Part shown: positions 24,642-34,364 of the stretch, in pieces
Layout: every line of letters begins with the position of its first letter
Position numbering within the stretch: position 1 is the stretch's first letter
Assembly: GCF_029714205.1 (NCBI RefSeq)
Contig: NZ_CP121648.1
Coordinates: 7,293,501 to 7,357,500, forward strand
Direction: 5' to 3'
Source of the DNA: Methylobacterium sp. CB376
GTDB lineage: Bacteria > Pseudomonadota > Alphaproteobacteria > Rhizobiales > Beijerinckiaceae
Length of the DNA: 64,000 nt
Notes under the pieces: model-generated
What the model saw: only the letters and a program-made list of their open reading frames with translations
What the model was told of the DNA's origin: nothing
The model's database searches: none
Position numbers and translations under genes: made by a program

Positions 24642-27464
24642 TCAGGCCGCGAGGCGCATCGGCGGGTGCAGGGTGGGATCCACGGCCAGGGAAGGCGCCG
24701 GCGGCGGGACCGAGGCGGCCGGGCTCGTCGCGCCCGCTGCGCCCGCCCCGAAGCCCGCCATCGCGGCGGCCAGCCGCGACACGTGGCCGGCGAGGGAGGA
24801 CGGGGACGCGTCCGCGGTGCCCTGAGACGAGACCTCCGGGGCGATGCGCAGGGCGACCCCCGCGAGGCTGCCGGCTTTGCCGTCGCGCCAGTGGAACTGG
24901 CTGTCGTCCAGGATCAGGTTGCCCTGGTCGACCCGGCGGTTCGGGGTGGCGTTGACGTCCAGCGAGGCGATGCCGAGGTCGGAGAGCGAGACGAGTTGGC
25001 CCTGTCCGGGATCGGCGTGGCCGGTCGGGTCGATCCAGACCTTCAGCTCGGCATAGGCCGGGTCGTGCGCGTCGACGCGTCCGTCGCCGTTGGCGTCGAG
25101 GCGGCGCAGGGCCATGAAGCTGGGGACGAGGTCGGCGTCCTGGGTCACGGCCTGCTTGCCCGGGGCGAGGTGGACGAGGTAGCCCTCGCCGGGAGTCCCC
25201 CAGCCGAGCGCGACCTTGCGGCCGTCGTCGCGCGCGTCGAATCGGGCGCCGGCCTGCGCGGCGGCGACGGTGCGCACGGGTTGGCCGCTCAGGTTGAGCA
25301 CGATGGGATCGTCCCAGCCGCCGCCCTCGTCCCAGCCGCCGTCGTCCCCTTCGCCGTCCCATTCGCCGTTGTCGCCGGAGCCGCCGATGTAGCGCCCGTC
25401 CTCGAAGACGGAATCGTCGTCGCCCCAGAAGCGGTCGCCGTAGGTCGGTCCGTCGATCTCGATGTCGCCGTTGCTGATGTTGATGGTCTCGTTGTGGCCG
25501 GCGAAGGTGATGACGTTCTGACCCTGGACTCCGGTGATGGTGTCGAAGGAGCCGCGAACGCTGCCCCTGTCGGCCTGGGCGAAGTTGATGGTGCCGTCGT
25601 CGCCCGCGACGGTCTCACCGGCCTGGCCGGGGAGCATGTCGGTGGTGAAGCCGCCATCGGTGAGGGTGAGAGTCTGGTTGCTGTCGCAGAGGCCGACATA
25701 GCCTCCGCCGGACACCGTGGCCGAGGTGCCGTTGCCGCCGAGGTTGACGGTGTCGTTTCCGGTGTCGCCGGTGACGGTCTGGTTCTGTCCGTAGACGCCG
25801 GCATAGTCGCCCGCGTTGGGGTTGAGGTGGATGGCGTCGCCGTTGCCGCGGATGTTGGCGCTGGCATTCGCCCCGTAGCCGATCGTGGAGTTGCTGGCGG
25901 TGACGCTCTCGCCGGTGACGTTCGCGGCGGTCTGGGCGGTGGAGCCCCAATCGGCGAGGGTGAGGGTCTGGCTGCTGCCGCAGAGGCCGACATAGCCTCC
26001 GCCGTAAACCGTGGCGGAGGTGCCGTCGCCGCCGAGGTTGATGGAGTTGTTGCCGCTGTCTCCGGTGACAGTCTGGTTCTGGCCGAAGACGCCGGCGTAG
26101 TCGCCCGCGTTGGGGTCGAGGTGGATGCCGTCGCCGGCGCCGCGGATGTTGGCAGTGGCGTTGGCACCGAAATTGACGGTGGAGTTCGTCGCCGTGACGT
26201 CCTCGTCCGTCACGCCCGCGGCGGTCTGGGCGGTGGAGCCCCAATCGGCGAGGGTGAGGATCTGATGGCTGCCGCAGAGGCCGACATAGCCTCCGCCGGA
26301 CACCGTGGCGGAGGTGCCGTCGCCGCCGAGGTTGATGGAGTTGTTGCCGCTGTCTCCGGTGACAGTCTGGTTCTGGCCGAAGACGCCGGCGTAGTCGCCC
26401 GCGTTGGGGTCGAGGTGGATGCCGTCGCCGTTGCCGCGGATGTTGGCGCTGGCATTCGCGCCCAGAGTGAGATCGGCTCCGCCGGCGGAGATGGTCTCGC
26501 CTGTGAAGCCTTCATAGACAGTGACGCGGTTTCCGGTGTTCTCGAAGGTGAGATACTGGTTGGAGCCGTAGAGGCCGACGCTGACATCTCCGTTGACAGT
26601 GGCAGAGGAGCCATTTCCATTGATATTGACGAGATTTGAGGCGTCGTCGTTGCCGATAGCCTCCCCGGTGCCCTGAATGCCGACAAAACTCCCGGAACCG
26701 AGGAAACCAATCGAGTCGTTGGATCCAGCGACATTCAAGCGCCCGCCTGATCCGATACTGAAGACATCCCTGTTGCCACAAATTGAACCAGAATAATTGT
26801 CAGTAATAGCTATCTTTGAATCATTGTCGCTCAGATTTAGATTCTTTCCACTCGCGACGTCGGTATAAGAACCGTCGGCGTTTTCTTCGAATGAGAGGGC
26901 ATGATACATAATGCCGTTTTTTTTCAGTTCTTCAAGGAGGTCCTGTGTGGAGCGGTAATCAGCAAGATAATTTGGGTCGAGTAGATCCTTATCAATGGCG
27001 GGTGCCAAATAGATATCATCCTTAGCAGCTTGAGGTATGGAAAATCCGTCCGCTTTCAATATTGTTCCAATTACCGAATTACTATTGCGCACAAACCGAG
27101 AATAGCTCAAGTGTTCGCTTTCGATTTGGTCAAGTCTCGCGTAATACTGTTGTAGTATGCTTTTAACGTCATCAATATTTCCGTTAAACAGTGTATAACC
27201 TCGGTCGTCTCCATCAAACACGTGCGGGTTATAATCTCTGGTGCCGTTTTTGTACTCACCATGATCCGTTACAATGTATCAAAATACTCCTGGACCTGTG
27301 GGCGGACCTGTCCTCGCCGCCTCCGGGCCGCCGCGCGAGTACCCAATAACATGTCCATCGTCGTCGCGGTATACGATATATGCATGACTAGCGAGACCGA
27401 CACCGTTGCCGGCACCAGCGCTCGACGATGTTGCTGCTTTGAAGTGAAGCTCAATGCTTGCCAT
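24642..27464 (-). pseudogene. Repeat-rich putative type I-secreted surface protein with an in-frame stop
   Basis: The gene opens MASIELHFKAATSSSAG at 27464 (GGAG 8 nt upstream) and is interrupted by TGA at 27279-27281 after 61 codons (GPGVF, stop). It then continues in the same frame (YIVTDHGEYKNGTRDYNP) to 24642 for about 880 more codons. The body has three 98-residue repeats rich in Gly, Asn and Asp (GANASANIRGNGDGIHLDPN at each start). An acidic Gly/Asp/Trp linker follows. Near the C-terminus is a calcium-binding EF-hand-like loop (LDANGDGRVDAHD) with the LVSLSDLGIASLDV context seen in RTX-type secreted proteins. The neighbouring ABC/HlyD genes make it the likely cargo. The N-terminal third is A+T-rich, suggesting acquisition by transfer. 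Confidence 0.75.
25581..26462 (-). repeat. Three 294-bp (98-residue) coding repeats
   Basis: Units span 26462-26169, 26168-25875 and 25874-25581 on the reverse strand. Units 1 and 2 are nearly identical; unit 3 diverges in its last 30 residues. Each contains AGDYAGVFGQNQTVTGDSGN-like and SATVSGGGYVGLC-like blocks. Confidence 0.9.
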
Positions 27465-27478
27465 ATTATCGTCTCCGC

Positions 27479-27976
27479 TTAGAGTCCTGATCCGTTTACA
27501 AGAGCTACACCGATTCGAGTCAGATTAGTCTTTTCTCTATTAGAATATTCGAAATAAAATACAAGCTTGTCCTCATAACCGAATTTATTGCTATAACATT
27601 TGAGCGCTAAACCACTAACAAACGCTGCGTGATTGTATACAACAGTTGTCATGTTATTTACGAGTGCGCCAGTTACTCTATTGTCTCGACCAATCATATA
27701 TAGCCTGTCATTAATATATTTTTCAAAATCGGCGATGCTGCCAGGCAAGTATATCGGTGCAAAGTACTCGCTGAAATCAAGATCGTACGGATTATATTTG
27801 CTATTATAAGTTTCTGCAATAGACATTATTGCCTGATCGAACAGTTTATCTTTGTCCGGATACGTAGTTGCTTTGATTGTTGTTGCAGCAGTGTAGCAGG
27901 AGAGAGCCTTCAGTAGTATGGTGACCGAATATGCTACGGTAAGAAATAGCAGAGCGCCGGTTAGAAACCGCTTCAT
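27479..27976 (-). CDS. Small membrane-anchored hypothetical protein upstream of the secreted protein
   Basis: 165 residues, not recognised. The start MKRFLTGALLFLTVAYSVTI is supported by AGAGGG; a start 30 bp upstream is also open. One N-terminal transmembrane helix or uncleaved signal is followed by a periplasmic domain rich in Tyr, Asn and Lys (YNSKYNPYDLDFSEYFAPIY). Base composition is strikingly A+T-rich compared with the surrounding genes. It ends 14 bp before the secreted-protein start, so it is the first gene of the type I secretion operon. A role as chaperone or assembly partner is speculative. Confidence 0.65.
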   Translation of the reverse strand: MKRFLTGALLFLTVAYSVTILLKALSCYTAATTIKATTYPDKDKLFDQAIMSIAETYNSKYNPYDLDFSEYFAPIYLPGSIADFEKYINDRLYMIGRDNRVTGALVNNMTTVVYNHAAFVSGLALKCYSNKFGYEDKLVFYFEYSNREKTNLTRIGVALVNGSGL

Positions 27977-28633
27977 GATTTGTGGCCCTCTGATCCGGTG
28001 ATGCACTATCTACATAGACATCCTGTCTCTAGTCTATCTGGCATAAATCGTCTTCTCGATACGTTAGCTCTGATCGCCACGTTGTTGGCGCGCACGTATC
28101 GGCGTTCGCAACGAGGAACATAGATTTTCATCGTAATATGACGAAAGAAGAGCAATATCTGCTCTTTCAAGTCTACTGACTCACTCGTGTTTTACTTGAA
28201 TTCATCGGCACAACGTCGAGCCGGCAACGCTTTACCCAGTTCAATCTATGTATTCCATGAGAGGTAAATCCCAAAGATCTGCGCTCTCCTCAACATCGCT
28301 AGATGACGTTAGGTCATTCCGACACTTGCGGTCAAGTGAACGGACGAACCAAAAGTGTTTCCAGAGTGTCTCTCTGCCGTGTCTGAACAACCGCTGCTTG
28401 GTCCGGGACGGCCATGACGCGGCCACGTCGATCCCTCCGACCCGCGCGACGTGGAGCGGGCGGTCTGCCTCACCCCGCCTCCGCCCGCGCCCATCGCGCC
28501 GCCCGGCGCGGTTGCCCGCGCGCGGCCGCGATCCCATATCGGACGAGAGGGTGAGACCCGCGCGGGGCCGGAGGGTGTCGCCGAGCCGGTCGTCGCTCGC
28601 CCGTCCCGCCGCCCCATTCCCCGGGTCTCCCCC
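27977..28633. other. A+T-rich intergenic region
   Basis: About 650 bp between the divergent secretion operon and rnr. Bases 27977-28430 are A+T-rich like the operon's first gene and then switch abruptly to the usual composition. No tRNA, integrase remnant or clear repeat was seen. A long open frame from GTG 28451 joins rnr but encodes only a Pro/Arg-rich stretch and lacks a ribosome binding site. Confidence 0.5.
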
Positions 28634-30922
28634 TTGGCCAAACGCTCCTCCCCGCCCTCCGACCACGCCGCCCTGCCCTCCCGCGAGGCGGTGCTGGCCT
28701 TCATCGCGGAGGCGACCACCAAGGTCGGCAAGCGCGAGATCGCCAAGGCCTTCGGCCTCAAGGGCGCCGACAAGGTCGAACTCAAGCGGATGCTCGCCGA
28801 GCTGAAGGACGAGGGCGCGGTCGAGAAGGACCGGGCGGGCCTGCGCAAGGCCGGCCGCCTGCCGCCGGTCCTCGTCGCCGAAATCGACGCCCGCGACCGC
28901 GACGGCGAGCTCCTCGCCCGCCCCGCCCAGTGGGACCCGGAAGCCGGCCCGGCCCCGAAGATCCTCGTGATGGCGCCGCGCGGCCGGCGGACCGGCAGCC
29001 TGCCCGCGCCCGGGATCGGCGACCGGGCGCTCCTGCGCGTCGAGCCCGACCGCGAGGCGCCGGGCCGCTATCTCGGCCGCGTCGTCAAGGTGATCGGCCG
29101 CAACAAGGCGGAGATGCTCGGGATCTACCGCGCCCTGGAGAAGGGCGGCGGGCGCGTCCTCCCGGTCGAGAAGCGCGCCCAGGGCCGCGAGATCGAGATC
29201 CCGCCCGGCGAGGAGGGCGAGGCCCGCGACGGCGACCTCGTCAGCGTCGCCCTCACCCGCGACAGCCGCCTCGGCCTGCCCCGGGGGCGGGTCAAGGAGC
29301 GCCTCGGCGCCGTCGCCTCCGAGAAGGCCGTGAGCCTGATCGCCCTCCACGCCCACGGCATCCCGCACGTCTTCCCCCCCGCGGTGCTGGACGAGGCCGC
29401 GCGGGCGCGGCCGGCCGGGATGGAGGACCGCGAGGATTGGCGCGACGCCCCCCTCCTCACCATCGACCCGCCCGACGCCAAGGACCACGACGACGCCGTG
29501 ATGGCGCTGCCCGACCCGGACCCCGCCAACGCGGGCGGCTTCGTGGTCACGGTCGCGATCGCGGACGTCGCCGCCTATGTCCGGCCCGGCAGCGCCCTCG
29601 ACCGCGAGGCGCTGCTGCGCGGCAACTCGGTCTACTTCCCCGACCGGGTCGTGCCGATGCTGCCCGAGCGCATCTCGAACGACCTCTGCTCCCTGCGCCC
29701 CGGCGAGGACCGCCCGGCCCTCGCCATCCGCCTCGTCATCGGCGCGGACGGCCGCAAGAGGCGCCACAGCGTCCACCGGGTGATGATGCGCTCGGCCGCC
29801 AAGCTCGCCTACGCGCAGGCCCAGGCCGCGATCGACGGGCAGCCGGACGCCGTCACGCAGCCCCTCCTCGACCCCGTCCTGCGCCCGCTCTGGGCGGCCT
29901 ACCGGGTGCTCGCCGCGGCCCGGGACGCCCGCGGCCCCCTCGCCCTCGACCTGCCCGAGCGCAAGGTCGTCCTCGACGCCGAGGGTCGGGTCGACCGGGT
30001 GGTGGTGCCCGAGCGCCTGGAGGCGCACCGCCTGATCGAGGAATTCATGATCCAGGCGAACGTCGCCGCCGCCGAGACCCTGGAGGAGAAGGCGCAGGCC
30101 CTGATCTACCGGGTCCACGACGAGCCCTCGCTCGACAAGATGCGGGCGCTCGGCGAGGTGCTGGCCTCGATCGGCATCAAGCTGCCGAAGGAGGGCGTGC
30201 TCCGGCCCTCCCTGTTCAACCGCATCCTCGGCATGGTCCAGGGCACCGAGCACCAGACCTTCCTGCACGAGGTGATCCTGCGCGCGCAGGCCCAGGCGGT
30301 CTACGCGCCGGAGAATGCCGGGCATTTCGGGCTCGCCCTGCGCCGCTACGCGCATTTCACCTCGCCGATCCGGCGCTACGCCGACCTCGTCGTCCACCGC
30401 GCCCTGATCCGGGCGCTGCGGCTCGGGCCGGACGGGCTGCCCGACATGGGCGCGGCCGAGCTCGCCGAGATCGGCCAGCAGATCTCCAACGCCGAGCGCC
30501 GGGCCATGGCGGCCGAGCGCGAGACCATCGACCGGCTCATCGCCCAGCACCTCGCGGACCGGGTCGGCGCCAGCTTCGCGGGCCAGATCTCGGGCGTGAC
30601 CAAGTCGGGGCTGTTCGTGAAGCTCACCGAGACCGGGGCGGACGGCTTCGTGCCGGTCTCGACGCTCGGGGCCGACTATTTCCGCTACGAGGAGGGCCGC
30701 CACGCCCTGGTGGGCGAGCGCAGCGGCGAGACCTTCCGGCTCGGCGACCGCGTCACCGTGCGCCTGGTCGAGGCCGCGCCCGTGGCGGGCGCCCTGCGCT
30801 TCGACGTGGTATCGGAGGGGACGCGGTCGAGCCCGGCGCCGCGGCGCGGCGGCCCGCGCAAGGGCCGCCCGGCGGCCGAGCGCCGCGAGGGCCTCACCAA
30901 GCGGAGGGGGAAGCGGGCGTGA
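28634..30922 (+). CDS. rnr: Ribonuclease R
   Basis: 762 residues from TTG 28634. The frame stays open to GTG 28451, so the start is uncertain; the conserved part begins at LPSREAVLAFIAEA. In order there are an N-terminal winged-helix domain (KVGKREIAKAFGLKG), cold-shock domains, the catalytic RNB domain with metal ligands in TIDPPDAKDHDDAV and the FTSPIRRYADLVVHRAL block, an S1 domain (GQISGVTKSGLFVKLTETGADG), and a basic tail. It degrades structured RNA 3' to 5'. It overlaps the DUF983 gene by 4 bp, part of a conserved alphaproteobacterial rnr-DUF983-NUDIX-rpmG order. Confidence 0.92.
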   Translation: MAKRSSPPSDHAALPSREAVLAFIAEATTKVGKREIAKAFGLKGADKVELKRMLAELKDEGAVEKDRAGLRKAGRLPPVLVAEIDARDRDGELLARPAQWDPEAGPAPKILVMAPRGRRTGSLPAPGIGDRALLRVEPDREAPGRYLGRVVKVIGRNKAEMLGIYRALEKGGGRVLPVEKRAQGREIEIPPGEEGEARDGDLVSVALTRDSRLGLPRGRVKERLGAVASEKAVSLIALHAHGIPHVFPPAVLDEAARARPAGMEDREDWRDAPLLTIDPPDAKDHDDAVMALPDPDPANAGGFVVTVAIADVAAYVRPGSALDREALLRGNSVYFPDRVVPMLPERISNDLCSLRPGEDRPALAIRLVIGADGRKRRHSVHRVMMRSAAKLAYAQAQAAIDGQPDAVTQPLLDPVLRPLWAAYRVLAAARDARGPLALDLPERKVVLDAEGRVDRVVVPERLEAHRLIEEFMIQANVAAAETLEEKAQALIYRVHDEPSLDKMRALGEVLASIGIKLPKEGVLRPSLFNRILGMVQGTEHQTFLHEVILRAQAQAVYAPENAGHFGLALRRYAHFTSPIRRYADLVVHRALIRALRLGPDGLPDMGAAELAEIGQQISNAERRAMAAERETIDRLIAQHLADRVGASFAGQISGVTKSGLFVKLTETGADGFVPVSTLGADYFRYEEGRHALVGERSGETFRLGDRVTVRLVEAAPVAGALRFDVVSEGTRSSPAPRRGGPRKGRPAAERREGLTKRRGKRA

Positions 30923-31431
30923 TCGAGATCGACGGGCGGGACGCCCCCGCGCAGCCCCCAGCCGAGGTGCCCTGGCACCTCGCGATGCTGCGGGGCTTTC
31001 GCAACCGCTGCCCCCATTGCGGCGAGGGCCGCCTGTTCGGGCGCTTCCTGAAGGTGCGCGAGGCCTGCGAGGCCTGCGGCACCGAACTCCACCATCACCG
31101 GGCCGACGACCTGCCGCCCTACCTGGTGATCTTCATCGTCGGCCACGTGGTCGGGCTCGCCATCCTGGAGAGCCAGATGCGCCTCGACGAATTGCCGCTC
31201 TGGTTCGAGCTGACCTTCTGGCCCGCCGTGACCCTGATCATGGCGCTCGCCCTGCTGCAGCCCGTGAAGGGCGCGGTCGTCGGGCTGCAATACGCCCTTG
31301 GCATGCACGGCTTCTCCGCGATACGCCGCGCACGCACCGGGACCGGACAGGGCGGGGAGGCACGGGATGGCGCGCGCGACGGCGGGGACGATCGAGAGCG
31401 GGGCCGCGCCCCCGGCCTCCGCGGCGCCTGA
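30919..31431 (+). CDS. DUF983 family membrane protein
   Basis: 170 residues from GTG 30919 overlapping the rnr stop. An N-terminal zinc-ribbon-like motif (RNRCPHCGEGRLFGRFLKV, then EACEACGTEL) is followed by two hydrophobic helices (PYLVIFIVGHVVGLAILE and LTFWPAVTLIMALALLQPV). This is the standard layout of DUF983. The function is unknown. The last about 30 residues are low-complexity and overlap the NUDIX gene by 65 bp. Confidence 0.88.
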   Translation: MIEIDGRDAPAQPPAEVPWHLAMLRGFRNRCPHCGEGRLFGRFLKVREACEACGTELHHHRADDLPPYLVIFIVGHVVGLAILESQMRLDELPLWFELTFWPAVTLIMALALLQPVKGAVVGLQYALGMHGFSAIRRARTGTGQGGEARDGARDGGDDRERGRAPGLRGA

Positions 31432-32122
31432 GCGCAGACCCGCGCTGAGGCCGCGGAACGCCGCGACCCTGATCATCCTCGACCATGCCGGCCGGACCCC
31501 GAAGGTGCTGATGGGCCGCCGCCACGACGGCCACACCTTCATGCCGGGCAAGTACGTCTTCCCGGGCGGCCGCATCGAGCTCGCGGACCGGCACATGCCC
31601 GTCGCCGGCACCCTGAACGACCGCGCCGAGGCCGCGCTCGCGGCGCGCGTCTCCCGGCCGCCCCACCATCTCGGCCGGGCGCTCGCCCTCGCGGCGATCC
31701 GCGAGACCTACGAGGAGACCGGCCTGATGATCGGGACCCGGGATTACGGGCCGCCCGAGACCGCCCCCGACGGGCCATGGGCCGCCTTCCGCGAGGCCGG
31801 CGTGATGCCCGACCTGGAGGCCGTGCAGTTCATCGCCCGGGCCATCACGCCCCCCGCCCGGCCCAAGCGCTTCGACACCCGCTTCTTCGCGGTGACCCGC
31901 GACGCCGTCGCGGGCGAGACGCCAGGCATGGTCGGGCCGGAGGCGGAACTCACCGAACTCGCCTGGGTGAGCCTCGCCGAGGCGCGCCGGCTCGACCTCC
32001 CCCGCATCACCCACATCGTCCTCGACGAACTGGAAACCCGCCTCGCGGCCGGCTTCAGCCCCTTCCTGCCGGTGCCGTTCTTCCGCGAGATCCGCGGCCG
32101 GCACACCCGCGAGGAGATCTGA
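31367..32122 (+). CDS. NUDIX hydrolase
   Basis: 251 residues from ATG 31367, which has GGGGAGG just upstream; a start at 31298 is possible but lacks one. The NUDIX fold is marked by FMPGKYVFPGGRIE and the split Nudix box ending AAIRETYEETGL. About 45 residues are inserted between the PGG motif and the RETYEE helix, as in the NUDT19/RD-type subgroup. A nucleoside-diphosphate or CoA-type substrate is plausible; none can be fixed. The TGA stop codon is the start of REP-like copy B. Confidence 0.85.
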   Translation: MARATAGTIESGAAPPASAAPERRPALRPRNAATLIILDHAGRTPKVLMGRRHDGHTFMPGKYVFPGGRIELADRHMPVAGTLNDRAEAALAARVSRPPHHLGRALALAAIRETYEETGLMIGTRDYGPPETAPDGPWAAFREAGVMPDLEAVQFIARAITPPARPKRFDTRFFAVTRDAVAGETPGMVGPEAELTELAWVSLAEARRLDLPRITHIVLDELETRLAAGFSPFLPVPFFREIRGRHTREEI

Positions 32123-32240
32123 TCCGGGATCGGCTCGATCGCAGCGGATCCCGGATCACCAGCCCGCGCGGCGCCTGAGCGACGCCGACATCCGCATGGC
32201 CGAAATGCGAGATGGCGAAGCCATCACCCGGATGGCGCAT
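32120..32240 (+). repeat. REP-like hairpin with tail (copy B)
   Basis: TGATCCGGGATC (32120-32131) pairs with GATCCCGGATCA (32147-32158). The shared tail CCCGCGCGGCGCCTGAGCGA and CATCCGCATGGCCGAAAT then follow, ending at GGCGAAGCCATCACCCGGATG. The TGA stop codon of the NUDIX gene is its first triplet. Confidence 0.85.
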
Positions 32241-32573
32241 GAGCCGCCGCGCCCGCGGGCAAACGCCGGTCCGGCGGCGAAGATCGGGCGCGGCCGAGGG
32301 CCTAGATAAACTCGCCGAAACAAGTTCCGCCCGCGCTCACGTCGCGGTCAAGCGGATTAGGCCACCCGAGATCGGCCAATAGAACAGCATAACATATGTT
32401 TATCCGAGGTCTCTAAGTCGGGAAGATAGCCGTCAGAACTGTGATGTACTCACGGATTTCGACGAAAGCGGTGAGAAACAGGAAAGAACCGGATGTCAGA
32501 ACGGCGGTGATCAGACGTGGGCGGCCGGGCGCAGCGGCGCGCACGTGCTTCGCCCGCCTGCGCCGGATCCGCC
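32241..32573. other. Intergenic region upstream of the chemoreceptor
   Basis: 333 bp with a somewhat A+T-richer centre (32330-32500, including AACAGCATAACATATGTTTATCC). This probably holds the chemoreceptor promoter. No gene, repeat or structured RNA was recognised. Confidence 0.45.
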
Positions 32574-34259
32574 ATGCGCCCCACGCTCAAGTCCATCCTG
32601 GTCGGCCTGTTCGCGCTGACCGCCGCGATCTCGGCCGTGCAGGGCACCATCGGCCTCGTCAAGCTCGCGACGATCCGCGCCGAGATCGACCAGATGGCGA
32701 CGAACTGGCTGCCCTCGGTCGACCTCGTCCACCAGCTCAACACGGCCTCGCGGGAGTACCGCGTGCGGGTCTACCGGCTGATCGTCGCCTCGGACGGGCC
32801 GGCCGCCCTGGCGGAGAACAAGGCCGCCCTGGCGGCGGTGAGCGAGACGATCGGGCGGCTGCGCCGGAGCTACGAGCCCCTGATCTCGCCCGGCGCGGAG
32901 CGCGCCGCCTACGACGCCTACGCCTCCGTCTGGGAGAGGTACATCGCCGCGCAGGCGCCGCTCCTGGCGGCGGTGGAGGCCGGCCGCCGGGACGAGGCCC
33001 TCGCCCTGGTGGCGCGGCCCGGCATCGCCGAACTCGGCGGGGAGATCTCCCGGCAGCTCCAGTCCCTGGCGGAGTTCAACAAGCGGGAAGCGTCCGAGGG
33101 CGCCGAGACCGGGCGGCGCAGCGCCGAGGCCGCGACCGAGACCGCGTGGCTGGCGATGGCCGCCTCGCTGGTCACCTCGGTCGGCGCCATGCTGTTCGGG
33201 CTGTTCGGCATCTCCCGTCCGCTCGCCGCGACGGCCGGCGCCATGCGGCGGCTCGCGGAGGGCGACGCCGCGGCCCCGGTGCCGGGGCTCGGGCGCCGCG
33301 ACGAGATCGGCGCGATGGCGGCGGCCCTGGAGGTGTTCAAGGCCAACCTCCTGCGCAGCCGCGACCTCGAGGCCCAGGCCGAGGCCGCCCGCGCCGAGAC
33401 CGAGACCCGGCGCCGGGCCCTGCTGCGCGAGATGGCGGCGGGCTTCGAGCGGGCGGTCGGCGGCATCGTCGGCACGGTCTCGTCCGCCGCCACCGAGTTG
33501 CAGACGACCGCGCAGACCATGAGCGGCGTGGCGGGCGAGGCCGCGCAGCGGTCGCGGGGGGCGGCGAACGGCGCGGCGCAGGCCGCCGCCAATGTCGGGA
33601 TGGTCGCCGCCGCCGCGGAGGAGCTCGGCACCTCCGTGCGCGAGATCGGCCGGCAGGTCGACGGCTCGGCGGAGCTCGCCCGGGCCGCGGCCGAGGAGGC
33701 CGTCGAGAGCGCCGCGCTCGTCGGACAGCTCAACGACGCGGCCGCGCGGATCGGCGACGTGGTCGGGCTCATCGCCTCGATCGCGAGCCAGACCAATCTC
33801 CTGGCGCTCAACGCGACGATCGAGGCGGCGCGGGCCGGCGAGGCGGGCCGCGGCTTCGCGGTGGTCGCCGCCGAGGTCAAGGAACTCGCCAACCAGACCG
33901 CCAAGGCGACGGGCGAGATCGGCGCCCAGATCGACCGCATGCGCGGCTCGACCGACCGGGCCGTGACGGCGATCGGGACCATCACCGGGCGCATCCAGGA
34001 GATGAGCGGCGTGGCGACCTGCATCGCCGCGGCGGTGGAGCAGCAGGCGGCGGCGACCCAGGAGATCGTCCGCAACGTGACCGAGGCCGCCGACGGCACC
34101 ACGCAGGTGAACGGCCACATCGCGGGCGTCGCCTCCGCCACCGAGGAGACGGGCGCGGCCGCCGCGCAGGTGCTGGCCTCGGCCTCCGACCTCTCGCGCC
34201 AGGCCGAGCAGCTGCGGGCGGAGGTGGAGCGCTTCCTCTCCGGCGTCCGGGCCGCCTGA
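32574..34259 (+). CDS. Methyl-accepting chemotaxis protein
   Basis: 561 residues. The first transmembrane helix is at about 8-30. A periplasmic four-helix ligand domain (30-190, TarH-like, helical with [15 protein letters not shown]) follows, then a second helix ([21 protein letters not shown]), a HAMP domain ([17 protein letters not shown], then [18 protein letters not shown]) and the signalling coiled coil. The coiled-coil hairpin tip, [25 protein letters not shown], is intact and is where CheA/CheW bind. The start at 32574 places the first helix at the N-terminus. No chemotaxis kinase genes are adjacent, so it is an orphan receptor set between the NUDIX gene and rpmG. Confidence 0.92.
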   Translation: MRPTLKSILVGLFALTAAISAVQGTIGLVKLATIRAEIDQMATNWLPSVDLVHQLNTASREYRVRVYRLIVASDGPAALAENKAALAAVSETIGRLRRSYEPLISPGAERAAYDAYASVWERYIAAQAPLLAAVEAGRRDEALALVARPGIAELGGEISRQLQSLAEFNKREASEGAETGRRSAEAATETAWLAMAASLVTSVGAMLFGLFGISRPLAATAGAMRRLAEGDAAAPVPGLGRRDEIGAMAAALEVFKANLLRSRDLEAQAEAARAETETRRRALLREMAAGFERAVGGIVGTVSSAATELQTTAQTMSGVAGEAAQRSRGAANGAAQAAANVGMVAAAAEELGTSVREIGRQVDGSAELARAAAEEAVESAALVGQLNDAAARIGDVVGLIASIASQTNLLALNATIEAARAGEAGRGFAVVAAEVKELANQTAKATGEIGAQIDRMRGSTDRAVTAIGTITGRIQEMSGVATCIAAAVEQQAAATQEIVRNVTEAADGTTQVNGHIAGVASATEETGAAAAQVLASASDLSRQAEQLRAEVERFLSGVRAA

Positions 34260-34364
34260 CTTCGGCGGGCGCGCCCCTCGGGTGCGCCCGCCGCGGCCGC
34301 GCCCTGGCCCCGGCGGTCCCGACGCGCCATATCGGGGCGCCCGACGGCAGCCGGCAGGGACAGG

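Noticed and set aside
24207..26639. Very long forward-strand open frame (about 810 codons) opposite the secreted-protein gene
   Set aside because: It is the complement of the repeat-rich gene and exporter start. Its product is low-complexity Val/Gly/Ala sequence mirroring the repeats, and it lacks a ribosome binding site and any domain.
28451..28633. N-terminal extension of RNase R from GTG 28451
   Set aside because: Pro/Arg-rich sequence with no counterpart in RNase R and no ribosome binding site. TTG 28634 places the start just before the conserved winged-helix part, but the true start is not proven.
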